Source: Pseudeuparius sepicola
Taxonomy: Eukaryota > Arthropoda > Insecta > Coleoptera > Anthribidae
DNA length: 64,000 nt
Assembly (NCBI GenBank): GCA_963920635.1
Contig: OY987303.1
Location: 55,985,223-56,049,222, forward strand
Direction: 5' to 3'
Below the pieces are notes generated by a model. The model saw only the letters and a program-made list of their open reading frames with translations. It ran no database searches and was not told the origin of the DNA. Each line of letters begins with the position of its first letter. The stretch's first letter is position 1. Made by a program: the position numbers and the translations under genes. Below, piece by piece: positions 12,080 through 24,881 of this stretch.

Positions 12080-12600
12080 TGTGACCCAAACAAAACTCGA
12101 CGAACCGGGACCATGTCGCATGTCGGTTCGATTTTACGAAGACAAGTCGCAATTTTCGTTCAAACAACGACATTAATTCAAGAATTATTCAGAAAAAAAA
12201 ACAACAATAAAAATAAGTCTTTAACAACTCCCCCTACTCCGCAACATGCCACGCCCACCCGAACGCAACCAGACTCCCATTATCTAGAGCCGCGCCCACT
12301 AGAAGACGGTTCACCTCCAGAATCCAATATCGGAGCGTCTAGTGCCGAAGTGGCGGTTTCCAGAGTCTAATAAGCGATGGGTAAACACGGTGGGAGGGCA
12401 GTAAATAAGGGTGGGTCCGCCAGGATTAGCATATGATTGCTAGGCATTCGAAAACGGCGGAAGTCACGCCCCCGGGGGCCTCATTGCCACCCAGCTTCGT
12501 GGAGGAAGTAACGTGTGTATAGGAGAGGCGGGGTACGGTGTGGAAATTTGCTTGGTATAAATAAATTCAGACGCGATAAAAGGCCGTGAATAGACTCCGA
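12080..12600 (+). promoter_or_regulatory. GC-rich island with a TATA box
   Basis: About 450 bases of high-GC sequence, with several CACGCCC/CCCGCC-type motifs, lead to TATAAATA at 12556-12563. That is the layout of a TATA-type core promoter, with a start expected near 12585. No recognisable coding exon follows, so this is only a candidate. Confidence 0.25.
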
Positions 12601-13112
12601 AATAAATCTGTGAGATGCCAGCGAATTCAAACAATATATTCGGAAAAAAAAATGCTGGAAAGGGTTTCTTTCAATATTATAACTTTACATAAAATCATTG
12701 AAATTTACTTGAAACAATATTTTATGTACTATCGACAAAGTCTAGAAAATACTATAAGTCCGATCACTCCTTTGAAGTAGTAGAAAAGCCGCCGATTTTT
12801 TGCGACCGGTCGTAAATCAATGTCAGCTCGCCACTCGGTTATTTACGAGGGTGGACTATACAAATCACCGTTAAGCTGGTTGCACCAAGTTATACGGGGG
12901 CACCTCTATATTGGCTTTCCATTATGCACTGTGAAGCATTAATGTATAAATATATAGTTTTTTGGTACAATGTTAAAAATTCAAATAGGAGTAATAATAG
13001 GTATAGCAGAAAAATCAGGAGCATAATATGTATAATTAAAATGCAGGTATTTTACTTTTTACGTTTAAATAAAGCAAGATATACCTAACTAAACATAGGG
13101 TAAATAAAAATA
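12600..13112. other. No gene seen
   Basis: AT-rich sequence with no recognised element or motif-bearing ORF. Confidence 0.35.
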
Positions 13113-13114
13113 TA

Positions 13115-14350
13115 CAGGGTGTCCAACTTTAAAATTGTACAAATCCGTAAAATCTTCATTTTTGGAGATAATTGCCTAAACTTTTTTTTGTTTGAAAGGC
13201 CTTCAAAAACCGCTTCTTTTGGCCTTCCTGCCATTTTCAAAATGCAAATCCAGGGCCGGCTGCGATTTTTTTACACCCCCGATTTTCACGAAAACCATTT
13301 AGGTAGCGATTTTTTTACTTAAAATCTCACCCCACGGCGTAAATCAGAACACCCCAAAACCCCTATATACCACATTTGAATAAAAAATATACAGGTAGTT
13401 TTATTCTGCAGGGTGTCAAATTTGAGCAAAATAGGAATTTTAAAGGCATCTGCCAAGTCAAGTGTGCCATGGAATCCCCTCAAAACAGTTGAATGGTCAA
13501 TAGGACCACTCAAGGTGTTGGCGTGCAAAGGTCCAATACAAAATATACAAAATATACATACATACATACACATATTAACTTTGTACGGGTCAAAAATCGA
13601 GTATATCAAAACCGCTCCACACACTATAAACGAACTAAATCTAAAAAAATACAGAAACCTGCCAGTCAGTAAGTCCATATCAGTTAAGATGGCTGGTGTG
13701 CCACAACAGGAAACGCACAGAAAATGTATCTTCTTAGACAGTGACTTTTTTGAGAAAGGTCCAATAATTTAAATTGTTTTTATTTGTTAGTTGGCATTAT
13801 GTAAAAAATACATTACTTTTGTGTTTATCAATATTTTTTCAATGTTTCCAGAGCACTCTTGATCCGTATAAGTTTTATAATATTTCAGAATTTTGAGATG
13901 GCTCAGAGAAAAATACCCTGTATATTTTGTATTGGACCTTTGCACGCCAACACCTTGAGTGGTCCTATTGACCATTCAACTGTTTTGAGGGGATTCCATG
14001 GCACACTTGACTCGGAAGATGTCTTTAAAATCCCTATTTTGCTCAACCTTGCCACCCTACATAATGGAACTCCCTGTATATTTTTTGTTCAAATTCGGTA
14101 TAATGGGGGTTTTGGAGTGTTCTGATTAAGGCTGGGGGGTCAGATTTTAAGTAAAAAAATCGCTAAATGGTTTTCGTGAAAATTGGGGGTATAAAAAGAT
14201 CGCAGCCGGCCCTGGATTTGCATTTTGAAAATAGCGGGAAGGTCAAAAGAAGCGGTTTTTGAAGGCCTTTCAAACAAAAAAAAGTTTAGGTGATTAACTC
14301 CAAAAATGAAGATTTTACGGATTTGTACAGTTTTAAAGTTGGACACCCTG
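13115..14350. mobile_element. Foldback element with CAGGGTGTCCAAC ends
   Basis: CAGGGTGTCCAACTTTAAAA at the left and its inverse at 14331-14350 are flanked by TA (13113-13114, 14351-14352). The arms extend roughly 435 bases (13115-13550 and 13915-14350) around a unique loop of about 360 bases containing a short CATA microsatellite. No transposase visible; the large reciprocal ORFs are inverted-repeat shadows. Confidence 0.85.
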
Positions 14351-14352
14351 TA

Positions 14353-16440
14353 TAAGTACCTAGGAGCAAACAAAATTATTTATAGTTTACAAGTTTTGCA
14401 AAATTGTAAGTTTTGGATTTGCTTTATTTTGGTCTTTGGGTTGTTAATTCCTTATTCGCAAATTTAAGTGTGTAGTAAATACGAACTCGCCTATACATAT
14501 AATGAAATCAAATAATTATGGGGAAAATTTGCACAGGGATATATATATATATTACTGATAGGAATTCCTTTAGTAGGCTAGAACCTAAGCTATCCTGATG
14601 CGATAAATCATTAAATTTTGATAAGAAAAAAATTTCTAAATTGATTATATTATATTCATTAAATTCTCGTGGCGGTACTGTCAAACTGCCAAATGGTCCT
14701 GAACTGCCTTCATAGGCTTTTAGTTCACAAAATATTGTTGCCTCTAACCATAAGCTTCTGGTAATAGTCTTAATGGAACAGCAGTTGTTAATAAACTTTT
14801 TCTGGACGAAGTGAATGATTGGTAATCAAAATGTGCGTTACAAATTTGTATATGTTTATGTGCCCCTGCAATATTCGCAAATTTATGGTTTTTGACAAAC
14901 TTTAAGGCCTACTTCCATTGCTGACATCTGCAATTATTATCAATATTTTTATTTACAACAAAGAAAGGAACGCACCTGCGACATGTTGGTGTTATATTAT
15001 TCAACGTACCTATATAATATTATGCATAATACGAGTATTATGTAATAATATAATAATATTTCGATTACTAGAAATAATTGACATTTTTCCTAATTATACG
15101 TCAAACTAAATCTTACCTTTCAGGGTTTTTAGGAATTCGAAAAAAATATACCCAGTCTTTTGAATTGCTTTTACTGGCATCCGCACTGCAATAAGAACCG
15201 TGATAAGCCATCACTACTCAAAATTGTCAACGGTATTGGATATAATCTACGCGCACCCGGTACAATACAAAGCGCACCGTTCCGAGAGACACTGTGTAAC
15301 AAAGTGACGCTCGGAATCGCCCGCTCAGCGGGATATCGATCGAGGGCTAAGGCGAAGGGAGCGGGATCGGGCAGGAGGGAAATATTTGTTTACACAGGCC
15401 AAGTGAGCGGACTTCTAGTATTCTCTAGACTTTGCTTTCGACAGTTGTCTCCAAGACTCGTTTTATTTCAATATCTAATAATGTAAGAGAACCCACGACG
15501 ACATTCTTAACGAAACATAGAATAAAAACATCCGCCATTATTTTTTACCTATGTACTCGTAAATGTGGTACAATAGAGTATTTGACAATATTTTTAATTG
15601 CTCTAAACTTGTACTCCGTACGTATTGAAGATGGCAGGCACCGGACCATGCTAAATTAATAATGTCGAACAATGGGACACGAGACGTGCGTGACATGTAA
15701 GGAAAACCGCCGCTGAAAACGGAATTAGCCAGTGAATTTGTTTATGCGTAAGTTGAATGATTGCAATGCAATTTGCTGTTGTTGGTCTAGTCATATTTTT
15801 TCTGGGGTGTAACTCTCCAAGGCAAAAATGCCCGCGGAACGAGTGTAGAATCCTTCGCAAATCGCCGTCGTCGGTTCGTCGGGTTTTCCAGAAAGGCGCG
15901 TCCTGCGTAATTTGATTTCCGGCACAAGTGCATAAGAGAGACTCCAATTTTTGCGGGCAGAGCAGACTTGGCAAAAGTAAACGAGTAAACATGTTTACGA
16001 GACGGCCGGTAATAAGTTTAGAATTTAAATGTAACGAGATTGCGAATTTGGGAATTAAGTTAAATTGATGTGCTTCTTCTGGATTCTGCCCAAGCCGCGA
16101 AAGAAATTAGGAAAGCGCTATTTGTCACGGTTTTTCCGGGGGAGTTGAAATCCAGAGCGAATATCTGGGGTTTCCGCACTTTTAAAATTGTCTGGTTTTT
16201 CGGCAATGTTTTTCATGTTTGTATTTATAATGCGAAAATAAAATATATAAAGAGTTCCAGGTTTTAATTGAAGAATACAAGTTGAGTGAGTACAAAGGCG
16301 GATTGGCGCATCTGGATTGAATCGTATACTGGTCCGAGTAGACTGCTCCATAATATTACCATTGAGTAAAGGATCTACAGAGTGTCTCACTTAAGAGTGA
16401 AACAACCCTATAACCTATAACTTCTTTAATTTTTAACCGA
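14353..16440. other. AT-rich DNA with one GC-rich patch, no gene
   Basis: A short TA microsatellite lies near 14540-14556. A GC-rich patch at about 15240-15400 and mixed sequence at 15650-16000 have no ORF I can support. They look like single-copy host DNA. Confidence 0.35.
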
Positions 16441-16627
16441 CCAGAACGAAATGTTTACCAAAGGTAGATGGCATTGTTGCCTACTTATATCCAAAAAATT
16501 AGTTGCCTACTCCAAAGTCAAAGCCACCTGCGATGCCACAAACGAGGCTAAAAATCCGAAAGTCATAGTAGGCCCTTTCTTTTCAATAGCTTTTAACATG
16601 TATTTATCGGACTTATGTAAGCAGCTC

Positions 16628-16879
<252 letters not shown>

Positions 16880-16881
<2 letters not shown>

Positions 16882-17083
16882 GCTCATCCCTTGGATCGGT
16901 ACATCGGTTTCGCCCTTGGCCTGACCTTCGAGAGTAAGATCCTGTCTCGTTAAATCGTTCAACCATACGACTTATAGTCGAACGATGTCTTCCTATCACA
17001 TTAGCAATATGACACATCGAATAGCCTTCATCCACCAAAGTTAAAGCTCTTACTGCTTCTTCTGCCGATAAATTTTTTGGTCG
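16880..17083 (-). pseudogene. Tc1-like transposase N-terminal HTH fragment
   Basis: Read from 17083 on the minus strand, the frame gives RPKNLSAEEAVRALTLVDEG, then YSMCHIANVIGRHRSTISRM and VERFNETGSYSRRSGQGRNR, ending CTDPRDEQ. This is the paired-like helix-turn-helix DNA-binding region of Tc1-type transposases, including the GR-x-RST-x-S recognition helix and the linker with the GR-x-R AT-hook-like motif. The frame stops where the CTA microsatellite begins. The catalytic domain is absent. A stop lies just upstream, so the true start cannot be fixed. Confidence 0.8.
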
Positions 17084-17745
17084 ATTAATTTTTCAATTTT
17101 AAAATACTCGTCGGCCAACTGGGCATATGAAACGAACGTTTAATAAGCAGTTTCCGAACAGTTTTTATCGGTATGGTGAATTTTATTTGACCTTTGTAAC
17201 TTTAAAACACAACATCTGTTGACACATCGCTTGAAATGTCAGAAAAGTTCCATAGCCTACTTGAAAACATTCAACAATGACTGTGTTGAATAATAAAGTC
17301 TATAAAAACATGTTACGATATAAAACAGCGTATCTCCTTTAATAACAGAGATAATAAAGTAAACCAAAAAAGAAAATGTTGAAGAAAGATGGACCTACCG
17401 TCTAATGTCAACTGCTATATGTTTTGGTTGCTAGTATACTCCACAGGGTGATACGAATTTTCGGAAAAAAACATAACATTTTTGTTACACCCGGTATAAA
17501 TCGAAAATGAACTTTTTATTATAAACACCGAAAACTATGACATTGTCAAGGAACCAACCTACAATGCAAAAAAAATCATTCAAATCGGATCATAATTTCA
17601 GAAAAAAAATAGCATCAAATAAGTGGCACATTTATGATGTTGCGTTAATTTTGTCCAGGAGTTTATATGGAAAATTCGATTTTCCTTAACAGAAATTGAA
17701 AGGTGACTGTTGCCCATATTTTCACGCAAGCCGTGTTCACTAAAG
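17084..17745. other. Fragmented repeat DNA, no gene
   Basis: CCACAGGGTGATACG near 17440 resembles a solo foldback terminus, with no matching right end found. Upstream AT-rich sequence may be the 5' flank of the Tc1-like fragment. Confidence 0.35.
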
Positions 17746-18087
17746 AGGGGGTTGCCGACAGCGAAAGTGACGTTAGATTTCGTATTTTTTTAAGTTGTAT
17801 AGCATAAAATCTAATAATATTTTACCTGGCAAAAATTTAGTACAAACATCTCTGTCTTCATTTTAATCATAAGATCTTAAAAGCATATGCACTGGAATTA
17901 TTATTTTTCCCAAGGTTTTCGTAACCTATAAAACAAAACTCTGCTTGTAAGATCTTATGATTAAAATGAAGACAGAGATGTTTGTACTAAATTTTTGCCA
18001 GGTAAAATGTTATTAGATTTTATGCTATACAACTTAAAAAAATACGAAATCTAACGTCACTTTCGCTGTCGGCAACCCCCTCTTTTA
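17746..18087. mobile_element. Foldback with ~135-bp near-perfect arms
   Basis: The left arm, about 17746-17879 (starting AGAGGGGGTTGCCGACAGCG), is repeated in reverse complement at about 17949-18083, around a loop of about 70 bases. The arms are nearly identical, so the fold formed or was homogenised recently. No clean TSD is visible. Confidence 0.7.
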
Positions 18088-18770
18088 ATAGAACCTGGTT
18101 TATGGAAACCAAAGGCTTGAGTGTTGCAGGTGGCTAAAGGGTTGAAATAAGGGCTCAATTTTGTAGGGAAAAATCGAGATTTTGATCGATTTTCCCACAC
18201 AAGCCCATCGAAAGTATGAGCAGTCCCCATAAAAAACTTCAGTCACTAACAATAATTGTATTGCCCTGTAAACGTTTTTAGAATTTTTATGGGGCTAGGA
18301 AAAAATGTTTTATACTTTTTAGCCTTGTTTATGTCTCTGTATAAATAAGGTTTTTAGTCGGATTTTTATATTAATATATTATTTTATTATACTTTTAGTC
18401 CCTTTTAAAATGCGGTATATCAATTTTTTGTATTTAAATTTTATTTTTTATCCCTTTATTTTAACGAAAACAAAAAATAAAGTAGATATGCGATTTGTTT
18501 TGAAATTTAATATAGTGATATAAAATCTATGTAAGTACTCACAATAAATAATAACATTTGTTAATAAATTTGTATTTTAATTGTTCTCCCTCAGGCCACT
18601 GTTTTTGCCTGGAGGGCCGAACGTGCATCTATATCTATACCATATTATGAACAAAATTGCATGCGAATGCGAAATAGAAAATCAAATTACGATTTTATCC
18701 CCGAATTTTTATATTTAATTTTCTATTATACAAATGTTCCTCATTAAAACCGAATTACCCTGTATGCACC
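18088..18770. other. AT-rich DNA, no gene seen
   Basis: A short imperfect hairpin around CCTCAGGC/GCCTGGAGG lies at about 18592-18630. Nothing else recognised. Confidence 0.35.
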
Positions 18771-19430
18771 GAAGGTCCCTAAATGAAATTCATCGGGAAC
18801 AGGCGGCATCTCGCTCCAGAACCGACTGATATTACTCCCGGGCTGCTGAATCACAAAAAATCGAATTTAAATCTCCCGTCTATCGTCTCCCGGTCGGGCT
18901 CTGTTTTCGTTTTGTCGGAAAAATCGTTTATTCATACCGCCAGCGCCGGCCCTGTAGACGACGCCGGCCAATTACATCTCGAGATATTCCTATCTTAGAC
19001 CGCTTCTCGGCGACCGCGAAAATAATAGTATTTTCCGTGCCATTTCCGGCGAATAAGGACCGAGAACTGCGGCTGTATAATGGGCAAATTAATTGGGTTT
19101 CCTTTTATTTTGTTTGGCGGCGAAATTGAGGAGGATGGCCTGGTTAATTTGACGATAACTGAAAAAAAAAAAACACTGCTATAATATTATATAGGTTGAT
19201 TCAGTCATGACGTAAAAAATTTTAACCAAAGGTGGGAATGTGAAATTAAAAAAACTCGAAAGTCAACCAAAGAAAAATTTACTTTTTTTGTACCTTTTCC
19301 CAGATATTTCAAAAAATGTATGCATGGTCTAAGTGAATTTGTTACCTTTTCGATTTTTCAATGTTAATTAACAGTAATTAGTGGGTGTGCGTAAAAGTAT
19401 AGGGAGCTCAGTTTTCCCACAACGGATGTA
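18771..19430. other. GC-mixed island, then AT-rich flank
   Basis: GC-rich sequence at about 18780-19130 without a convincing ORF, then AT-rich DNA up to the next foldback. Probably unique host DNA. Confidence 0.3.
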
Positions 19431-21989
19431 CAGGGTGATCCATCCAAGAGGAACACCCGCCTTAACTTCTTTATTTTTCAAGTTAAAGAAAAAATTGTAG
19501 AGATAAAAGCTTTAAGGTTTTTTGTGAGCTTTTCCATGAACTTACTGAAATTGACACAGGGTGTCCTGTAAAAGCTGGACAAACCAAGTTTATGTTTTTT
19601 CACAAGAACACCCTGTATATTATTGCATTTTTGGAATCTACACTTCGTCCCGATTCCAACGACATATATATGTTATATGATTTCTCCAGCCGTTTTTACA
19701 ATACGTTCGAACTCCATTTATTTCATGTTTTCACATCCTGTATCTCTGAAATGAAAAGTTTGCGGAGAAATAGGGTATTTAACCGTTTTTCAAATTTTAT
19801 TTTGTTGAAAGCCTGTATTGATGCAGACTACACTAGTAAAATTCTAAACTAAAAATTTTACCTCCTTTGGGAGAAAATTGAGTTCAAAATTATTTCCGTT
19901 TTTAACGGTTTTCTTAATTTTGACGTCATAATAATTTTGAGCTATGTGAATAGGACCGCGAAGCCTTGAAGCTTTATTCGTTTATTGTACGTTGCCAACT
20001 CGTGTGATTTTTCCTTGCTGGTCGAATATTTTGTTATTAGAATAGCTGTGTTCTATAGTATGGAAACTCAAATTGTCAACATAAAGTTGATTATACAGTT
20101 CAAATTCTCTGACTGTTTTTAACTCTGGTTATTGGTTCGGACTAGTTTGAGATTGCTTCATAGAACAAACCTATTAATTGCAATAAATAATAACAGCAGT
20201 TAACTTTATAAAAAACACTATATTCCGTAAAGATATAATATACTTTCTCAATGTTTGTTGAAGAATAGTCGGTCTTTGGAGTACTGGATTTACTTCTGAA
20301 TACAAGTCCGAAAGGGGATCTGGCAACGGTGCAGCAAACTAGTAAAGATAACGGTGCCGTCCTAACCTAATCTTGATGTTTTGTGGGTATCGAAACATAA
20401 CCTAGCTTTCTAGCTTTGCGGTTTTCGTGTTTCGCGAGATTGTTTCGCTTTGGCATCTCGCTTTAAAAATTGTGAGAGCATAAATAGGTATGTCAATTTC
20501 CGGAAGATTGTCTGAACTTGCTTTTCAAAACCCACATTCACTACAGGAGGAGCCATTACTTTACTCTTTGTCAACTTCTTCGCACTGAAACAGAAAGCAA
20601 ATTAAACACTCTATCTACTCTCATACCTATATAAATGCATAAGGTAGGTAGGTATTTCTTGGAATTTAAATGATTACCTATTTATATTCGTTAGGTACCT
20701 ACCTACAATCAAATTGAGACAGAGTGCTTACTAAATTATACTTTGCTCTCAAACACTTTTATCTGGGGATTGAACTACCTACTACCAATATCATTTTTCT
20801 TTGTAATTGAAACTATAGGGTTTAGGATTGTACCGTGCACATAAGTTAAGATTTGCATTTGTAATTAATTAGATTTTATTACACTATCTCTCTCAATTTC
20901 AAACACAAGCACAATTTTTAATTATATTATAAGAAAGGAGCAATGATAAAAATTTACATTGCCTACTTGCTTACCTTATTTTAATCGTTGATTTGTGAAC
21001 ACTTAGGTCAGGTATAAAAGTGAATTAATACCTCATTTAGTCCTTTACTAATATGACGACGCCATAAACAATGTTTTTAATAAAATATAAAATTCAAAAT
21101 CCTTTGGAACCCCACAATAACTTTGATAAAATTACAAATTTTGAAATGTAAACAAAACTCCAGCTGATATTATTTGACTAGTGACATATCAAATCACAAA
21201 ATAATAAGATTAGGTCTCCAGTCCAAGTCCGTACCACATGATAAAAAAACGAATGAAAATGTTCGGCTCGTTATTATGACGTCAACACGCGGTCGGGTCC
21301 CGAACGCAAATTCAAATAAATTCAAATTTTATTTTGAAAATTCTAACTTCGTGGATACTTATTCGGGAAATAAAAAATGGTTAAAGCTATCTTAGGACTT
21401 GATGAATCAAGTTATGTGCAATTTATTTGAAAATTTGATTAGAGGAAACTACCCTATTGAGTATAAAAAAAAAGATGAAAATAGTGCCTCTAAAACGTTC
21501 ATAGTCATTTTGAACCCACTCCGAATCAAGGTTCATATTTCCATATTTTGCCCTGGACTAGAAAAATATCAACCTTAACTTTTTTGTGTGGATGATTACA
21601 AAATGACTATTATCGTTTTAGGGGCATCATTTTCATCATTTTTTCTTATACTAATTTATCAGCAAACGTTTCGTCTCTGAGATACAGGATGTGAAAACAT
21701 GAAGATATGAAGTTCGAACGCCCTGTATTGTAAAAACGGCTGGAGAAATCATATAACATATGTATGTCGTTGAAATCAGGACGAAGTGTAGATTCCAAAA
21801 GTGCAATAATATACAGGGTGTTCTTGTGAAAAAACATAAACTTGGTTTGTCCAGCTTTTACGGGACACCCTGTGTCAATTTCATGGAAAAGCTCACAAAA
21901 AACCTTAAAGCTTTTATCTCTACAATTTTTTCTTTAACTTGAAAAATAAAGAAGTTAAGGGGTATGTTCCTCTTGGATGGATCACCCTG
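19431..21989. mobile_element. 2.56-kb foldback with CAGGGTGATCCATCC ends
   Basis: CAGGGTGATCCATCCAAGAG at the left and its inverse ending at 21989 are flanked by TA (19429-19430 and 21990-21991). The outer arms are over 300 bases (about 19431-19760 and 21660-21989). An inner inverted pair lies near 21470-21640. The central 19.9-21.4 kb is unlike the arms, and no transposase motif was found in it, so it may be captured host DNA or a decayed gene. Its right TA is shared with the next element. Confidence 0.85.
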
Positions 21990-21991
21990 TA

Positions 21992-22437
21992 CAGGGTGTC
22001 CAGATTTGGTTGTAAATGCGGGGTATCGGTTATTTTTAGAGCCTAATATAGATAATAACTACATAGTGTTATATATTTTTGTAAAGCTTACGACAATCTT
22101 GTGTTCTATTTTTTAAAAAAAAAGTTTGGTCCATATATCGAACACTATCAATTTTAGTAAAAAACTGAATACGGCGCTGAATTCTACGTGAAAATGTCTA
22201 TAAGGCACAGTTTTTGCCATTTCAATATCATTAACCGTTCCCAATATACGAGGTATGCCCCAAAAGCGCAAATTTTCAATTTCGCCCTGCATCTTAAAAA
22301 CGAAGGTGGCTATAACAAATCTGTTTACGGTATCTTTCGTTTCACAAAAAAGTAGCAACGGTTCGCGAAAACCGCAACTCCCTATCTCTAAAAATAACCG
22401 AGATACCCCGCATTTACAACCAAATCTGGACACCCTG
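21992..22437. mobile_element. 446-bp foldback abutting the previous element
   Basis: CAGGGTGTCCAGATTTGGTT and its inverse AACCAAATCTGGACACCCTG enclose the element. TA is at 21990-21991 and 22438-22439. The left TA is also the right TA of 19431-21989, so the two elements sit back to back on one dinucleotide. Confidence 0.85.
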
Positions 22438-22439
22438 TA

Positions 22440-23108
22440 CGTTGTTTGCAGAGACTGCAGTAGCAGACAAAACACAAATGTGCAAATATGCATCGAAATT
22501 AAAACACTCTATCACTGTCTACTTTCAACTTCAATAGATGCAAGTTCATGGCCTCGCGAGTCGCGGAAGTCTACACAGTCCACACACCTGTACACAAGAT
22601 ATTGACAAGACTGTGTGGCCTAGTCGCCACAGTCGCTAGAGCGCTACAGTCGGTACTGTTCCTTCCTACCGCATGCTACCGCCACCGCCCGACCATTGCT
22701 TTTGTTCTGGGAATAGTTATTCAACCAAAGTTAGTTCACATCAACGAAACTTTAACGTAGGACTAAAACGAGTTGTTACTACCTTTTTAAGAATATCTTG
22801 AAATCATGGGCGCCTGCAGAAAAAAATCTAAGGGGCGGGGCAATAGTCATATTCAAACTTTATTATTTTTGTTTATTTTAAACACGTCTTGATTTTCTAA
22901 AAAAAAATAAAATTTAAACATCATTCCTAAACGAAACAACACAACAAAAAATATCAAAATCCTAAACGAAACAAATAATAAATATTTCTCCGTATCTATG
23001 ATTAAATATTGGATATACTCTTTGGTATATTAACACAAAACAAACACCAATTATCACCAATGTTACCAAAGTCTACATAGACATATTATATAGGTATGTA
23101 CACTAATG
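22440..23108. other. No gene seen
   Basis: Mixed sequence, followed from about 22800 by an AT-rich region with a GGGCGCC...AGGGGCGGGG stretch that could be a repeat terminus. No supported gene. Confidence 0.3.
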
Positions 23109-23110
23109 TA

Positions 23111-23722
23111 CAGGGTGAGCGAAATTAGACGTCCCAGGCCTACAGCGGGAACACGAAAACTCAAATTAAAATTTCGAAAAGGGATTTTTAAATGGGACAT
23201 ACTAAGATCCATAAAATGAAAATGGTCGCTGTGACGTCATCGATATTATTTTCCCAGAAACATACCATGTTTCCCATATATATTGAAAGTCCTTATCATT
23301 CTCAACAACTTTTGTAGAAAAAGATTTTCTGTATCTTTTATTGTTCAAAATCTACAGGGTCAAATATGTAAAAAAACATGGAATTTTTTCTAATCATTTT
23401 CCGAAATCTAACTAGCCATGGAAACAATTGATAGTCAGATATTATTGAACAGTAAGTTAGGGTGCCTTGCGCACCCTTAAATTTATTCAACTGGGATATT
23501 TTTGAAATTTTTGAATTGTGCTTGTTACTATTATTGTTTGTTAAAATTGTTTTTAAATATCCCAGTTGATTAAATTTAAGGGTGCACAAGACACCCTAAC
23601 ATACCCTTAAATAATTTCTGATTAACAGTTGTTTCCATGGCTAGCTAGATTTCAGAAAATGATCAGAAAATATTCCATGTTTTTTTTACATTTTTGACCC
23701 TGTAGATTTTGAACAATATAAT
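23111..23722. mobile_element. Foldback with CAGGGTGAGCG left end, right end lost
   Basis: A left terminus CAGGGTGAGCGAAATTAG follows TA at 23109-23110. Inside, arms at about 23338-23500 and 23553-23722 are inverted copies containing CTACAGGGTCAAA and TTAAGGGTGC segments. No matching right terminus was found, so the element is truncated or fused. Confidence 0.65.
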
Positions 23723-24015
23723 ATAGAACAAAACTAATGTCACACGTTAATTATCTCAGTTCTTGAAAACAATTTTCATGTTAAACTTTTTACCGTATGT
23801 CAAAAAATAAAAAAGTTACAGCCGTTTAAAAATTTTGAATTTTTTAAATTTTTGTCCTTAGTTTTTAATAGGAGGCCATGGACAACGACTTTGTAGGTAT
23901 ATTATGATAATGTTTGGTTCCCTTTATGAAAATAAATAAAATTGAAAATAAAAAAACCTTTTTAAAAACAAGCTTCTATTTAAGCCATGCACTAAAACGA
24001 ATAAAATAAGTTTAG

Positions 24016-24262
24016 GTTTTCGTTAAGATAATTCAATTCCAAATTGCGACAAGTTTGTGCAAATTGAAAAGCTTGTCGCTTGAAATGTTGATGAAAGTAG
24101 GTACCAATTAATTTTATTGGACAGTGATTGGTTGATTAGCAAGTATATAGGTACCTATTTGCCAAAGTATGCACTTTTTTCTTTACAATTCGCGCGACAA
24201 GCTTTTTAATTTGCAAAAACTTGTCGAAATTTGGAATCGAATTATCTTAACGAAAATCGAAT
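24016..24262. repeat. Foldback with ~70-bp arms
   Basis: TTTTCGTTAAGATAATTC and GCGACAAG...GAAAAGCTTGTCGC (24018-24090) are matched in reverse complement at about 24190-24262. The loop is about 100 bases. No TSD identified. Confidence 0.6.
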
Positions 24263-24610
24263 CTTTCATTTGATACCCAATACCCATATATTAAGGGAGT
24301 TAAAAAGAAAATGTAATCTGCTATCTTTGAGCGGCGGCCATATTGAATTTAGTGTGATGTCACTAACTTTATCGTTTTCTACTCTTCAAGCCGTTTCATT
24401 TGATACCCATATTAAGGGGGTTGACAAAAAATACATCATCCGCCATCTTGGAGCGGCGGCCATTTTGAAAGTATTACAATATTGAGTATTGCATATTGTA
24501 TTGTCACCGGAACTAAAGGTGTATGCAAAATTTCAGCTCAATCGGATGTCAGGAAGTGGTTCTAATTCAGCTTGCAAGATTCGACCCACACTAACAGGTG
24601 AAGTTAAATA
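24263..24610 (+). repeat. Interspersed repeat with two tandem sub-units
   Basis: TTTCATTTGATACCCA followed by GAGCGGCGGCCAT occurs twice (about 24262-24355 and 24395-24470). Then comes a CAAAATTTCAGCTCAATCGG-type segment that I associate with 3' ends of arthropod non-LTR elements. Family uncertain. Confidence 0.4.
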
Positions 24611-24873
24611 AAACAACTACAAACTATTAAAAGTTAAAATCACCGCTCATTTAGGTCGTAATATAAATTGATACTAATATTTTTTTCGTGATAGCTAAAG
24701 AAAAAGTGATTGTAACAAGTTCAGTTCTTTGTGCCATTTAGCACCTGTAAAAAATATAGATATAACGCTTCATTGGCTATACCAATACCACAAAGTTCGC
24801 TGGTAAACCACCTTGAATGAGTCTAAAAAATTAAACACTATCTATTCATTCATTGATCACCCGAATAAGGAGA
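24611..24873. other. No gene seen
   Basis: AT-rich spacer between a repeat and hAT copy 2. Confidence 0.3.
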
Positions 24874-24881
24874 TATAAAAC

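Noticed and set aside
13319..14373. Several ORFs on both strands with mirrored sequences
   Set aside because: They are reciprocal shadows of the inverted arms of the 13115-14350 foldback.
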